Shown: in pieces, positions 8,844-20,920 of the stretch | Numbering within the stretch: the stretch's first letter is position 1 | Layout: every line of letters starts with the position of its first letter | NCBI GenBank assembly: GCA_019648995.1 | Contig: BLXT01006765.1 | Location: forward strand, 801,330-826,230 | Source of the DNA: Plakobranchus ocellatus | Lineage: Eukaryota > Mollusca > Gastropoda > Plakobranchidae | Direction of reading: 5' to 3' | DNA: 24,901 nt | Notes under the pieces: model-generated | The model's input: only the letters and a program-made list of their open reading frames with translations | Told to the model about the DNA's origin: nothing | Database searches by the model: none | Program-made: the position numbers and the translations under genes

Positions 8844-9524
8844 TTATATATATATATATCCTTGTAGTGGACATTTTGAAAAAAAAAACTATTAGTATGG
8901 ACCGTAGGGTTGAAGTGTCAAACAAATCCAATTAACACAAAAGTGAGGAGTACCTTCAACTTGGTTTCTTTTACAGCATCTCAGAAACTGATCTGTCTAG
9001 AACACAATGAAGCAAGGTCGGAATAGTCAAGAAAAAGAATATAAAAATCCTTCATCACCTGCACGAAACTAGAAGTACGGCCGTCATCAGCAAACTTGTT
9101 GCAACTCCTACAGTTTGTGTGAAGGTTCGGAATTCAAATGAGAGCTGGAGACCATTTTTCTCTCATGAAGTCATAGTAGAAAAGGTTTGCCATGACTGTA
9201 ACGACAAAACACACACACAAAAAAGCAATGAACAGGAAAGTAAAGAGAGATGGTTTGGATCAACATGCAAAACAACAGTGTTCTTTTGTGTTAAGGTTCT
9301 ATAGCAGCAGAGTCTCATGAGAAAAAGGAATCGTCCTAGAATGAATAACATGAAAGCGTGGTAGGAAAGTCTATCTAAGAAGATAGAGGGATTGGTTCAA
9401 CAGTTTCCCATTCACATTCACATGAGGACCCACCACCTCCCATTTACTTCTTGCGAAAGAAGTTGAGTAAAAATAGCCAAGTCAATCATTATTTGATGGA
9501 AACGTTGACCTAAAGCTTAACATC
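8844..9524. other. Spacer upstream of copy B
   Basis: Begins with a short (TA)n run (8845-8859) and an A run near 8880. No recognisable exon, RNA gene or repeat was seen. It has no similarity to the minisatellite at the matching place in copy A. Confidence 0.55.
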
Positions 9525-11085
9525 TTATTGCCAACGAGATTGCATTTGAGGTTTAAGGATTTCTTTGAGATGACCATACATTCTGTTTTTCTCTTTCAAA
9601 GATAGGCCCATTCTTTCGCTTTCTAAAACTAAAGTATCCGAAGCTTTTTGGAGTTGTTCATCAACTGTTTCATCTGCATACCTAAGGTTTTCTCCATTTA
9701 TATTTAAGTCTTAAAACCACAAACATTCCTTAAAATGATTTCACTATATAGGAGTCATTACACATCCCTCCCTCACACCCCTCTTGGATATGAAATCACT
9801 TCGTTCTCATTCAATTTTTACAGATGCAGTTTGATCCCAGTATAGATTTCTGATTACTTTCAGATCTTTCCCAACAATCTCAAATTTTTATAGTCCACAA
9901 AACAGCTCGTCATGTTTTATTTTGTCAAATGGCTTGGAACATGTAATCAATGAAACAGAGGTGGAGATCTTTTTCCATTGGTGCTTTAGGTAGTACTATA
10001 AAACAGATTTACAAAGATCTTCTGGAATTTCACCGCTGTCGTACATTGCATTTAGGAGTTTTGTTTTCAGATCTATTCTTTAGTTATTTAATGCTATAAT
10101 AATTTCTGTTGGTGCATAATTGGTCCTGTGGCTTTTTCATTATCATAATTTTCTCAATGCTGCCTTTACCTCTTCTTTAGGGATAGTTGAACCCTGTATG
10201 GTTTTTTTTTTTTTTTTCTTATTTCAGGTTTTTAACACCAATCATCTTTGAAAATATCTTCAACTTATTCTATCTGTTCTATACCTCCTACTTGTTGTGT
10301 CTTTTGTTCATTGTTCTGTCTTTTGATCTGATGTAGCCATGGCAACTGCATTTGATTTTTTTACCACTTACACCGTTAATTTTAGCATGCATGACTTTAC
10401 AGTCTATATTTAGCTTTTGCTCCATTTCGTGACATCGTTGATTAATCCTTTTCTCTTTTGCCACATTGCATTTTATCTTGCTTTTTTTTTTTATTATTTG
10501 TTTAGGTTTTTGTGTTTCGCTTCCTCAGTTTTTTTTTTTTCGTCTCTCTTCCATCAAATCGTGCATTTCTTTGTTATCCTTTTTTTTTCATTAATTTCTG
10601 GCCATAGTTCTACCTCCTAAATGGCTAGAGCCTCATATTTATCTGGCACAGTTTCAGCAATTTTTCTATTAGCTTTACATCAGATTTTAGTAGGTCCATC
10701 TGGAATTTAAAATTTAAATTTACACGTGACTGGAATTTTACCTGAGAAACACAGTCGACTCCGACAGTGATTTTGATGTTTTAATGGCATTTCAATATTG
10801 TTATTAACTGATAATATGATGTATTTTGTTTCTACTTCTATCACCGGGGCTCTTCCAAGTCCACTGTCGTTTAGGGTGTTTTTTGGTTTTTTTTAATACC
10901 CAAATCCACTGATTTGTCACCATTCAATTTGCTTACTCCCACGTTCATTCACATTCCCTGTGTCACTGGGCCTAGCAACATCTTCCACCCTTTCATCCCT
11001 AGCTTTTGCATTGAAATCTCCCATTTTGATTATGATGTCCTGAGACTTTGCTTTTTCTATTTCTTCATAAAATCATACCCTCATC
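9525..11085 (-). pseudogene. Decayed LINE with endonuclease and reverse transcriptase remnants, element 2
   Basis: Read on the minus strand with many frame breaks. An APE-type endonuclease remnant carries MGDFNAKA (11001-11024), then NERGSKQIEW and a worn SDH-P-V-C-like stretch (CFSGKIPVTCKFKF). The linker and reverse transcriptase follow: PFDKIKHDELF near 9920, GKDLKVIRNLYWDQTA near 9855, RGVREGCVMTP near 9765, and NGENLRYADE near 9675. The catalytic YADD reads YADE (9669-9680). It is the same family as element 1 (1879-3580), but it keeps endonuclease sequence and lacks roughly the last 620 bp of element 1, so its 3' part was lost. The 5' edge near 11085 is where recognisable homology ends. 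Confidence 0.82.
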
Positions 11086-11490
11086 CTGCGATAGACCGCA
11101 ACACCCTGCAACAATTTCGCCCGCAAACTGATAGACATGCTGAACTCCGCCACTGCGGCGTTACAGTACAAGCAGAGTTAATGCTCCACACAGTTCGCTC
11201 TGATATTGTTAAGGTCTGTGGTTTCCTTTTGTGAGGTTTGTAGGGCCGCCAGCTCTCACTGTGCGACATTTCATCACCGTTCGTTTCAGACTGTGAGTTT
11301 ATCATGTTATTTTTTTCATGGTACATCACTAGGGCTTAAGTCAAAGCAGCCTTACATATCGCACTTTCCGATCTACTATCGAAACCCATCTAGTTGCAAG
11401 GTGGCGTTTAGGCTGGACGCCATCCTCACTACCAAAAGTCCGCTATTTTTTTTCTGCGAGGAGGGCACCAAAACTCAACAGGATTGAGAG
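11086..11490. other. GC-richer segment of unknown nature
   Basis: This directly follows the recognisable endonuclease part of element 2 and is richer in GC than its surroundings. Short open frames (82-106 codons) overlap on both strands and none resembles a known protein. It may be 5' sequence of the LINE, a different repeat, or unrelated DNA. Confidence 0.35.
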
Positions 11491-12154
11491 TTATTGTTAA
11501 TGACAGTGATAAAATACACACATGTACACAGTGACACACCACACACCGATACAACAGTAGAGGAGGCGTAATTGTACAGCATAATTCTGCTGTGTTTATT
11601 TTGATTACGTTACTACAGTAGTTAAAAGACTACCAGTAACACATCAGCTAGCCTGACTAGGTACACACTTACACACACACACGCTGGGATGAGGCCCTAG
11701 ACTATAATCTAAACCTAACTAGATCTATACAACATTGTGATCCATTACATGAATGAACACCAGATCGCTTTACAAACTGCCTGAATCTCTGACCAACTAT
11801 AAAGATAAATGTAATCCACATGAACATGGCTGGCTCACACTTTCAAAGAATGATAAGCGAATCATATATATGATAATCAGACACATTAGTGATACAGGTA
11901 TCCCTAAAGATTAAGGAACAAAGGACAGTGTTAATATCAGGTTCCCCTAAAATTCCATAACCTGTAGCAACAACTCTGGCTCGTTTCTCACCTTTTCATT
12001 TTCTGGGGTCATTAGTAGGATTTTATGTGGCGCCACGGGGCATTCAGTCACAACTTGCTACCACCAGTATCAAGATACATGTGGACATAAATTATGTAGA
12101 TTTATTTATTCATCAGAGTCTTGCTCCTAAATGGAATGTTTTTTGTGTGTGTGG
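11491..12154. other. Noncoding spacer
   Basis: No gene recognised. Contains short CA-rich patches near 11516 and 11669. Confidence 0.5.
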
Positions 12155-12317
12155 TTTTTTTTTTTTTACCTACATAATCTGGATTTAATGCTTCCTTTAC
12201 CCACATAACCTGCAGGAATGCTTTTTTTTTTTTTACCTACATAATCTGGATGGAATGCTCCTTTTTTCCCCCACATCATCTGGAAGGAAGGCTCCCTTTT
12301 ACCCACATAACCTGTAT
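12155..12317. repeat. Minisatellite of about 36 bp, 4-5 units
   Basis: Units share ACCYACATAAYCTGGA, then GGAATGCT and a T-rich spacer of variable length. The T runs account for most length differences between units. Confidence 0.8.
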
Positions 12318-12593
12318 CGCGTATTCAGTAATATCAAGGTGTGAGAGAAAATGCATCTACTGTGCGTGCGGTTATTAATTTGTATAACAACATGCGTGTT
12401 TGCTAGACTTCAGTGAGAAAATACAACTCCTCTATTATTTGGAATGTGACCGAAGCACACTAGCCGAAAGGTGATCTTGAAGGTGTGGGAAGAGAGAGAA
12501 AGTTAGACCCACCCTGTTTGTCAAACACACAGAGAGAAGATTGCTAGTTTAGACCAAGACTTAGAGCTGGTTTGGTTTTTTGGTTTTTTGTAT

Positions 12594-12666
12594 ATAGCGG
12601 GCTCGAACCCGCAACAAAAGGGTCCCTGCAGATCTCAGGGCGGACTCGCTAACCACTGAGCCACCG
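12594..12666 (-). mobile_element. tRNA-derived SINE head, cut by an assembly gap
   Basis: On the minus strand there is a good Pol III A box (TGGCTCAGTGG at 12653-12663) and B box (GGTTCGAGCCC at 12599-12609), about 43 bp apart as in a tRNA. The T-arm region has a 6-base rather than 7-base loop, and no CCA-proximal acceptor stem forms. It is therefore a tRNA-like SINE promoter rather than a working tRNA gene. An A-rich stretch follows on the element's 3' side. The 5' end lies in or beside the N gap. Confidence 0.65.
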
Positions 12667-12683
12667 NNNNNNNNNNNNNNNNN
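12667..12683. other. Assembly gap (17 N)
   Basis: Seventeen undetermined bases followed directly by CCCCCC. The unresolved part is probably a homopolymer C/G tract or repeat edge. Confidence 0.95.
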
Positions 12684-14158
12684 CCCCCCTCCCAAGACTT
12701 AGCGCAGTAATGGAATGGTGTGGTCAGATACAGTAAGTTACTTTCAGTTTGGTTTCAGTGGGAAAGACTGGAGCTGGTGGAGTTTGACAAAATCATGCCG
12801 CAACAGTACTGATAGGTTTACACTACAATGCTTGCGATCATGTTATAGTATTCGATATTACATAATACAGAAAGATTATGACAACAATGACAATCGATAT
12901 TGCTTAACCATCATGAAATGCAATCTCAGGTAGGCTACCAGCTTTTGCACGAGAACATGCTGGCGAGGCAGGATACATGGTAGAGTCCTAGGTAAGAGCC
13001 CAAGCTCAGCACTAGGAGACACAAACCAGAGACAGCCTCACACTCACAGTAAAATTACTCTACATATAGCATTTAACCTCTCAAAGAGAATAGTACCTCT
13101 CCCCTGTAACAGTTCGTTCTATTCGCACACATACGAGGGCAGAAACCTGAGATCACCAAACAATTATGGATTTTTTTGTCACAAAGTTCAAATTGATACT
13201 TACATACATGGTCATTGCTATGCTGGTATGCATACATAAATACATGTATCAATCATCCATTCAAAGTATAGATCTATACCCGTGACTTGCACATGAAAAC
13301 AAAAAAAGATTGAAATCTATTGAAATTTCTTTTCACGTGAATGGCCAAATACACATAGCAGACTTTATCATTTTGATCAAGTGCATGGTGGTTAATACCG
13401 GGCCAAACTTTCAAGTGTACACGTCGCTGTGGTCGTTAATAGCTTTTCTTGATATTTTTTTATACAAAATTTTTGTGCTTCTCTTTTTTATAAACTCCTT
13501 CCTGTGAGGTGGTCAGTGCAACATGATAAATGTAACCTTGGAAGTGTGGCCAGTCTTACAGTACAGCACAACAGCATGGAAAAAACACAATCACCAGACA
13601 CTGCCCTTCACGTACACCAACACAGGGGCAAAAACCAACTCTACCAATAATGACTCAAGAAGAAATATAACTCAGTGGAGTAGAGCATCCCAGCTCAGTC
13701 TCAGTGAGAAGAAAGGGTGGGGGGGGGGGGGGGGGAACTGAAACCGACCGGGCGGCGCAAAGAAAACGTCCAGTGTCCTCTACCCAAGGACACAAGTTTG
13801 AACACAATGGATCTGTGACGATGCATAGAAGGTCCTAATATGGCGCCACTGAATCAAACTCAATTGTTACTAACACTTCATGTCTTCCTTCAAAACAAAC
13901 CTCAATGACCCAGATATTGATCCTGACACACACACACACACACACATATCAAAGGTGACTGGCGTACTTGGCAACACCCAAGAGGATGCCTAGCCAGAAC
14001 ATCTCAAAGAATAACACATTACACTGATACTAGCACGGAACTAACATTTTTCATTAAATACATCCTGTGCTGAGAGGAATATTGCTTTAGTCTATTTAAA
14101 AAAAATATGTATTGCTTTTGTCTGTAAAAATTGTATCAAAAATTGGTTACAAAACGAC
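12684..14158. other. Noncoding spacer with G tract and CA repeat
   Basis: No gene recognised. It holds a 17-base G run at 13719-13735 and a (CA)n microsatellite at about 13926-13946. Confidence 0.55.
13719..13735. repeat. Poly(G) run, 17 bases
   Basis: Uninterrupted G homopolymer. It may form intermolecular or slipped quadruplex structures, and its length may not be accurate in the assembly. Confidence 0.8.
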
Positions 14159-14304
14159 GAGATCATCCCTAAAGTCTCTATTTAGGTGTGAGATTTTTCT
14201 ATGTTTTTTCAACAGTGGTCAGGAAAATCATCTCCTGTGCACCCAAGATCAAATATTTGTCTTCATATTTAAAACCACACAACTCAATCCCTCATGCAGT
14301 TTCC
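14159..14304 (+). repeat. 146-bp inverted repeat, left arm
   Basis: Matches the reverse complement of 18117-18262 with only two mismatches over 146 bp and no indel by hand alignment. Both borders are sharp. No terminal inverted repeats, target duplications, poly(A) tail or Pol III boxes were seen. One frame of the unit is open but encodes nothing recognisable. Confidence 0.9.
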
Positions 14305-16808
14305 AAGCCCTTCCTGCGCAAACGTGAGTGCAAGACCAGACGAAACCAACTGAGATTATAATGCTTGTGTTGCTAATGCCATAGATCTACTAGAACCTTA
14401 ATTCTATGATGCTTTGGTTTTCCTGATCCTGTTTCAAGGAAGCAGGTGTCTCTGAACATTAAGGAGGGTCTAGCCAGATCTCAGAAGGTAAAAGATTGTC
14501 TACCCAGAGTTCTCCTCTCTTAGTTGGAGTTATGTACATTTCCTGGGTTAACGCCCTTACTTTAAAAGTATGACTATGAATGGAGCCTGCATATAACTAC
14601 TGGAAAGGAGACACATTCAGAAACTTGGTGGATTTTTTGGTGTTTGTTTGCTTTCATTTCATCTTTAATATTCTAAATATCTATATGACATCAAATTTGA
14701 GCTTTACACCTGATCTTTTTGATCATCACTGTTAATCAACATTCAAATCCGGTCCAATAAAACTACGGATTGTAACTCATCCCTGCCCTTGCTCTAGCAA
14801 GGCTCTACCTACAACATGCTTGTTGTGTAACACTATGTTATAGTATTATATATTATCATTACAGTATTCACGATTTCTACAATATTAAGCTAGACCATTC
14901 ATCACAAGACTTTGATGAAAGTTACAATGTAATTGTTTTAGATTGCTCACAAATTCCACCTTACATTGTAACATCAGTCTATCTCCACACCACACACACA
15001 CACACACACGCACACACACAGAGTCAGCCTATAACCTAAACCTGACCTTGTGAGAAAATAATTCTAGAACAAAATGCTCTCTCAAACACATCAACAGTGT
15101 TATTGGCAGTGACAAGGGAATGAACAAAGTAACAGACTACACAACCCAAAACACCTCACAATAAATCTGTTACTGACAACCTTACTGTAACACTTTGTAT
15201 CAAACTCTCCACTAACTTTTACCACTTGAACCCAATCACAAACAGTCACAGGAAAATAAATTTCCTGAGTCTGTTCCTCTTGCTTCTTCCCCTGCATTCC
15301 AACATTGTGGACTCAACGGTCTCCAATTTTATTGATTTGACACATCATAGTCTGATTTTACTGCCATGGACACAGACAACTGACACACCAATTACAGACA
15401 ATAGATGACCCACACAGACAAGTGACGGACTGACAAAGATGATAGAGGGACTAACACAGACAATAGATGAACAAACATATGAGCAGAATGGCTTTAGAAC
15501 TAAAGGCTCAACTCTGCAAGATGGCATAATGACATTGTAAAATATCGTAGCCCTACCTGACTAAGATTACAGACTAATAATTAATACAGAATCAGATGGA
15601 TGGCACCTATTAAGGGGGTGGGTAGGTTACATCCAGCAATGCATGAAGGATGACAAGGTTAACAGGTACATCTCACTACTTGTAACACAGGAAAACATGT
15701 CAATATCCAAGACGTGTATGTCACACAGTACATATACTACCTAAACTATAAGTTTACATACAGGTTCTATTTATACTAACAGGATAGATAGGAGTTTTTT
15801 CCTTTCCAGCCAGGTGAGCAGGTGATGAGCTACCAATGTCCAGCGTTTGACAAACCCTGCCCTCATCCTGATGAATGATCAGATCAAGACCCAAACTTTC
15901 TCTCCACCAAGCCAGTCATCCAACTAGCAATTCATCCAGCTAGCAAGCTCCTACACTCACATTGAAGGAAGGTTATTGAGGTTCTGTTTACATCAACAGC
16001 TTTAAAAGGAAAAACGAGGTATTCGCGTTAAAGGTTGAGTACAGTCCAGAACAGTCAGCAACGTTGGCTGCCACTGTGGCAGAACATGGTGACAATTTTT
16101 GCATCTTCTATGGCAGCACTGAGTAAAGTGCATTGATCATAGTTACATCGAATTGTGCTACAATATCAGAATGATGGGTATACAAACAAAACTATGTAAA
16201 ACTGAACACACAAACGCCACACAATGCTCGAGGGGTCAGGCTTGGAGAAAGGCAATAAATAACCAGCAACATATGGGGATATTGAGGAGCAAATGCTCAA
16301 ACACACATAGGGGCTTGTCAGAATGGGCAATATGAAAATCTAATAACATACACACACTAATGAAGAGCAAAAGTCTAACAACCTTTAACGATGATGATAT
16401 CATATCATTATCAATAGAAGCTGGACATTTTGCATCTCAAAACCAGCTGGCCTGCTTATGACCAATGTTTTAAATATATCACATTTTTTCCTCTTGAAAG
16501 AAAACGATCTTGATCTCAGACCACAGACTAGGGTTAAATTAATATTGAGTCAATGCGCAAAGTTTCATCAAAGGTTCTGTATATACCCCTCACTAGCTTC
16601 ATTTGGATTTTGTCACATTCTTTTGGAATATCCACAACAACTCAAGATATCTTTTCATATCCTGGCCCTGAGCAGACTTCAATCATGTTTGTGTGTAGAG
16701 ACTAATGGGAGACCCAACTATGATTATGACACAAACACACACACAGATGGATTCAGACTCAGAAAGGAAATTTTTGTGCAGGCCTGAGTCATTAATCAAT
16801 CCCCCCCT

Positions 16809-16873
<65 letters not shown>

Positions 16874-17200
16874 ATATACAAAGATTTAGAATTTACTGGC
16901 TAAAAAAAACTATGGCATATATTCAGCAACTTAATTTGATTCTCAGATCATTTGACAATACTAACAGCTTCTCTACTTTATCTCTGAAATGAAACAAAAC
17001 ATGAAAGTGACTTGTGTACTTCTATGTACCCACATTGATTGTGGTCTTTGTTTGGAGTTCTCATAGAAACAGATGGAACATTTGAAGATGAGATAGAAAC
17101 ATACAGTGCAATATAGATGCAGGGTAGTACTGCTCATGCCAACATGTTTCTATACCTAAACAAGTTTCTTTAATCTTGTAAATTTTACAATAGCAATATT
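14305..17200. other. Noncoding spacer with microsatellites
   Basis: No exon with recognisable similarity. It contains (CA)n at 14991-15020 and (CT)n grading into (TA)n at 16813-16870. A loose repeat of ACAGACAATAGATGA-like words occurs at 15385-15475. The longest open frame (109 codons near 16458) starts without an ATG and shows no domain. Confidence 0.55.
16813..16870. repeat. (CT)n-(TA)n compound microsatellite
   Basis: About 28 bp of CT dinucleotides directly joined to about 28 bp of TA dinucleotides. Confidence 0.95.
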
Positions 17201-17201
17201 A

Positions 17202-17380
17202 TATCAACATGGCTTCCCTAAGTCTTTCTTGTACATCCACATAATTTCCCTAATATTTTTTACATGTTAACATATTTACCCTATCATTTTTCAACTTCAT
17301 ATCATATCAACAAAATTTCCTGAGCATTTCTCATATATATATCAATATAATTTCCCTAGCACTTCCTATATTTTTACAAG
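17202..17380. repeat. Degenerate tandem repeat of about 36 bp
   Basis: About five poor copies sharing ATATCAACAT or ATATAATTTCCCTA words followed by a T-rich part. Units are strongly diverged, so the call is tentative. Confidence 0.5.
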
Positions 17381-17956
17381 GTTCTGTTAGCATTAGCTTT
17401 CTCAAATTCAACCTTATTTCTTATGACTTTCTTATCTATCTTTGTCATTATCCAATAAGATCTCCTAAAAAAATTTTTTACTGTAATTGACAGAAATAGA
17501 GCAAGTTGACAAAATATCTTGTCCTGCAAAATTTAGTTGTTTTCCCACAATTTTGTTCTGTTCACCATCAATCCGTATTTAAATACAAAAGCATCAAAAC
17601 AAAACAATGTTTGGATCCAACTCTATTTAGCAATAGGAAAGCATATGAAGATGGTTCAACTATACAGAGTAGGAGCTATTGTAAGAACTAACATGTATTT
17701 TTTCCCACCTTTGCAATCAGCTTCAGACATATAATCTTTCTCATATTAATAGGTCTGGCTTAAGCAAGACTTACACATTTCAAAAATATTTATTGCACTG
17801 GGAGTAGATCTTAAATGTAAACCATGTCACCAAAAAAAAAGACTAGTTTAAAGTACATTCTTCACTTCTGTTAGCCAGGAAAAGGCTGCCGATCACACTG
17901 GCCTCGTAAAAGAGAGACAGAGAGCAAGAGAAACCTGCCCAGTGTACTTTTCTCAA

Positions 17957-18060
17957 CAAAAAATTTTGTACAGACTCAGCTATGGAATAGCAAAAAATTT
18001 TGTAGAGACTCAGCTATGGAGTAGGAAAAACTTTTTTGTACAGACTCAGCTATGGAGTAG
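17957..18060. repeat. 34-bp tandem repeat, three units
   Basis: Three near-identical units with CAGACTCAGCTATGGAGTAG after an AAAAATTTTGTA part, at 17957-17990, 17991-18024 and 18025-18060. The array ends about 55 bp before the right arm of the 146-bp inverted repeat. Confidence 0.92.
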
Positions 18061-18116
18061 AAAAAAAAAAAAACAACTATTCGGAGAGGTCAGCAAAAAG
18101 CTATAGAGGAGGGCAG

Positions 18117-18262
18117 GGAAACTGCATGAGGGATTGAGTTGTGTGGTTTTAAATATGAAGACAAATATTTGATCCTGGATGCACAGGAGATGATTTTCCT
18201 GACCACTGTTGAAAAAACATAGAAAAATCTCACACCTAAATAGAGACTTTAGGGATGATCTC
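18117..18262 (-). repeat. 146-bp inverted repeat, right arm
   Basis: Reverse-complement partner of 14159-14304, about 98.6% identical. The flanks of the two arms are unrelated to each other. Confidence 0.9.
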
Positions 18263-20020
18263 AAGATACAAAAAAAATGTAAATTCTAATTTTCTGAAGA
18301 CAACAAATTGCCAATTTAGCCTCTGAACCTGTTCAGCTACAAGTATATGCAAGTCAAGATGCATATCTACACGCCTGACTTTATGTTAAAGTCCTTAACT
18401 AAAGGAATGAAAGTTACCATTGCTTTATGCACAGAACTATTTATAGTATGTGTGTAGAAAGTTCTGCCCAAAGACAAATCAGTCATTTCCATTCTTATAT
18501 TTTAGGGTTTTTATTTATAATCAATGATGTTTACCCACAACTTCAAAATACATTGAATAAAGGGGGAAAATGCTTGCTTTGCTAAGCTAAGACTGCGCTG
18601 GACCACAGCTATAACCGAGCAGGCGCATAGCTGAATCTCTAGCCCGAACTGCTGCAAGGGCAGGGTGGGTCTCACTAACACAGAACCCAACCTGCCAGTA
18701 ATAGTGGACACGGTGCTGAGGAAGTGAAGAGACCTGTGACTGAAAACTTACTGAATGTGACCTTGTAACAGTAACAGAACCAGGCAAGGTGAAAATGTCC
18801 AATGAACTGAACTATGGATGTGAGAGATACAAGGAAGCACTCTTAGAGGAAGACTAGCAAATTTTTTTTACATAGACAAAAAAGAAAGAAGAAGAAAAGG
18901 GGATGAGGGATGCAAGGGGAGTAGGAGGAAGAGCAAGTAGAAACATAAGGAAGGGAACCAGCAATCTAGATCTGATAATGTCTTAGCATCAAGATTCGAT
19001 AGAGTAACAAGTCATATCACTAAAGCTCTATCAAGATGATGGCATGTCTTACAACTTTCGGACGAGTCTTTTTCAGGCAGGAAATATTTCTCCTCAAAGA
19101 CTGACTGCTTTGGAATGATTTAAAAACAGAAATATTTGGGAAATATCAACACTATTGCTGTGCTACACAATGACAAAGTGCATTTGAACTTCTCAATGAA
19201 AACTGTATTTACATTGTTACAATTCTAACATTACAGAGGATGCAATGTGATTTACTGAGTGAATACAATTGAAACTGGCCGACCAGCGGCGAGGCTAGAT
19301 AATATGTACAACAACTATCATGGGTAGATACACACATATATAAAAGTCTCCAAACCTTTACAACAGTGGGAGTGAACAGTATTTTTTTTCATTGACAAAA
19401 GGAGATTCTTTGTGTTGAGACAAGTCTCAATGAGATCAAAGTCTCACATGACACTTCTGACAACGGCTTTCATGACAAAATTACAGAGTTTTTACACCAG
19501 CACAAAACGAATTTATCTCTGTCCAGTTTTCTTCATTACAAAGCTCAAATAATGCAGTGCCATTGTCGACAATGATGCAAATTGTTCTAACTGCCACTCT
19601 TGACTTATCTGGACTGGATTCAAGACACTGATCTGCTTTATAAAAAAAAATATTAAACATGGCTAGTTTTAGTGTACACATGTTTGCAAAAAATTCAGAA
19701 AAAAAAAAAAAAAAAAACCCACACAAGTAAAATTCCATAAAACATTTCACAATAATAGTGAAAACATTTTCCTTATAAAATTATTGTCAAGGCAAAAGCC
19801 TCCTTCCAATTACAAACCTATAGGCGTGTGACAAACACAAAATTTGAGCAGTTCCATGGGGTTCATGTCTGTAACAGTTGATTCATTATGGCTGAGATTG
19901 AACAAGGTGAACACTGGCTGGACACATAACAACCAACACTGGAAGGGAAAAGAGGGGCTAAGGGCACAGAGAGGGGAGGATAGGGAGAAGTTTTGTGAAA
20001 CGTTAAATTGTCTAATATCA
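18263..20020. other. Noncoding spacer
   Basis: No recognisable exon or RNA gene. A purine-rich patch lies at 18880-18960 and an A run at about 19700. A minus-strand AATAAA near 18512 is the nearest canonical poly(A) hexamer I found downstream of the ZDHHC4-like stop codon, although it is 4.5 kb away. Confidence 0.5.
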
Positions 20021-20920
20021 TGAGCCAATATAAAACACATGGCTAAACCCTTCACTAGCCAATACAAAACATGGCTAAATCAATCACAAACTATTACAAA
20101 ACACAAGGCTAAACCATCAGAAGCCAATTCAAAACATGTGGCTAAATCCATCACAAGCCAATACAAAACATGGCTAATTCATTCACAAACTATTACAAAA
20201 CACAAGGCTAAACCACCAGAAGCCAATTCAAAACACATGGCTAAACCCTTCACTAGCCAATACAAAACATGGCTAAATCAATCACAAACTATTACAAAAC
20301 ACAAGGCTAAACCATCAGAAGCCAATTCAAAACACGTGGCTAAATCCATCACAAGCCAATACAAAAATGGCTAAATCCATCACAAGCCACTACAAAACAC
20401 AAGGCCAAACCATCACAAGCCAATAGAAAACATGGCTATACTTATCTCAAACCAAATACAAAACACAAGGCTAAACCCATCACATGCCAATACAAAACAT
20501 GGCTAAACCCATCACATGTCAATACAAAACATGGCTAAACCCATCACATGCCAATACAAAACATTGCTAAATCCACTGCAAGCCAATACCAAACATGGTT
20601 AAATCTATAAATCGTAAACACAAGTTCACATAAAAGTGGTTAAACCCAAGACCACAAATTTAAGCAAAACTGATCAAAACCAAGAAACAAGTTCATACAA
20701 AAGAGCCAAACTCAAAAAGCAAGTTAATGCAAAAGTGGTTAAACCCAAGAATACAAGTTCATAAAAAACTGGTCAAATAAAGTAACAAATTCATATAAAA
20801 GTGTCCAAACATGTGAAGAAAAGTTCATACAAAAGTAACCAAACCCATTAATACAAGTTCATACAAAAGTGACCAAACCCATGAAGGAAAGTTAATACAA
20901 AAGTGGCCAAATCCACCAAC
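20021..20920. repeat. 33-bp minisatellite with higher-order structure
   Basis: The basic unit is about 33 bp (AGCCAATACAAAACATGGCT plus an AAACCCATCAC part). From 20039 to 20374 three-unit blocks of 99 bp alternate as two variants, giving a 198-bp higher-order repeat. After about 20600 the units change to a second, more diverged type built on AAGTTCATACAAAAGTGACC. One frame stays open for about 111 codons only because 33 is a multiple of three. Confidence 0.92.

Noticed and set aside
12594..12666. Functional tRNA gene
   Set aside because: The T loop is one base short, acceptor stem pairing is not visible and the 5' end falls in N. It fits a SINE head better.
14112..14327. 71-codon frame, similar to a minus-strand frame at 18046-18264
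   Set aside because: The protein similarity comes from the 146-bp inverted DNA repeat. DNA identity is just as high and no domain is seen.
16458..16787. 109-codon plus frame
   Set aside because: No ATG at its start, no domain, and it ends near a microsatellite. Its length is expected by chance.
20039..20374. 111-codon frame of Lys-Thr-Ser-rich repeats
   Set aside because: It is open only because the 33-bp minisatellite unit is a multiple of three. No gene context.
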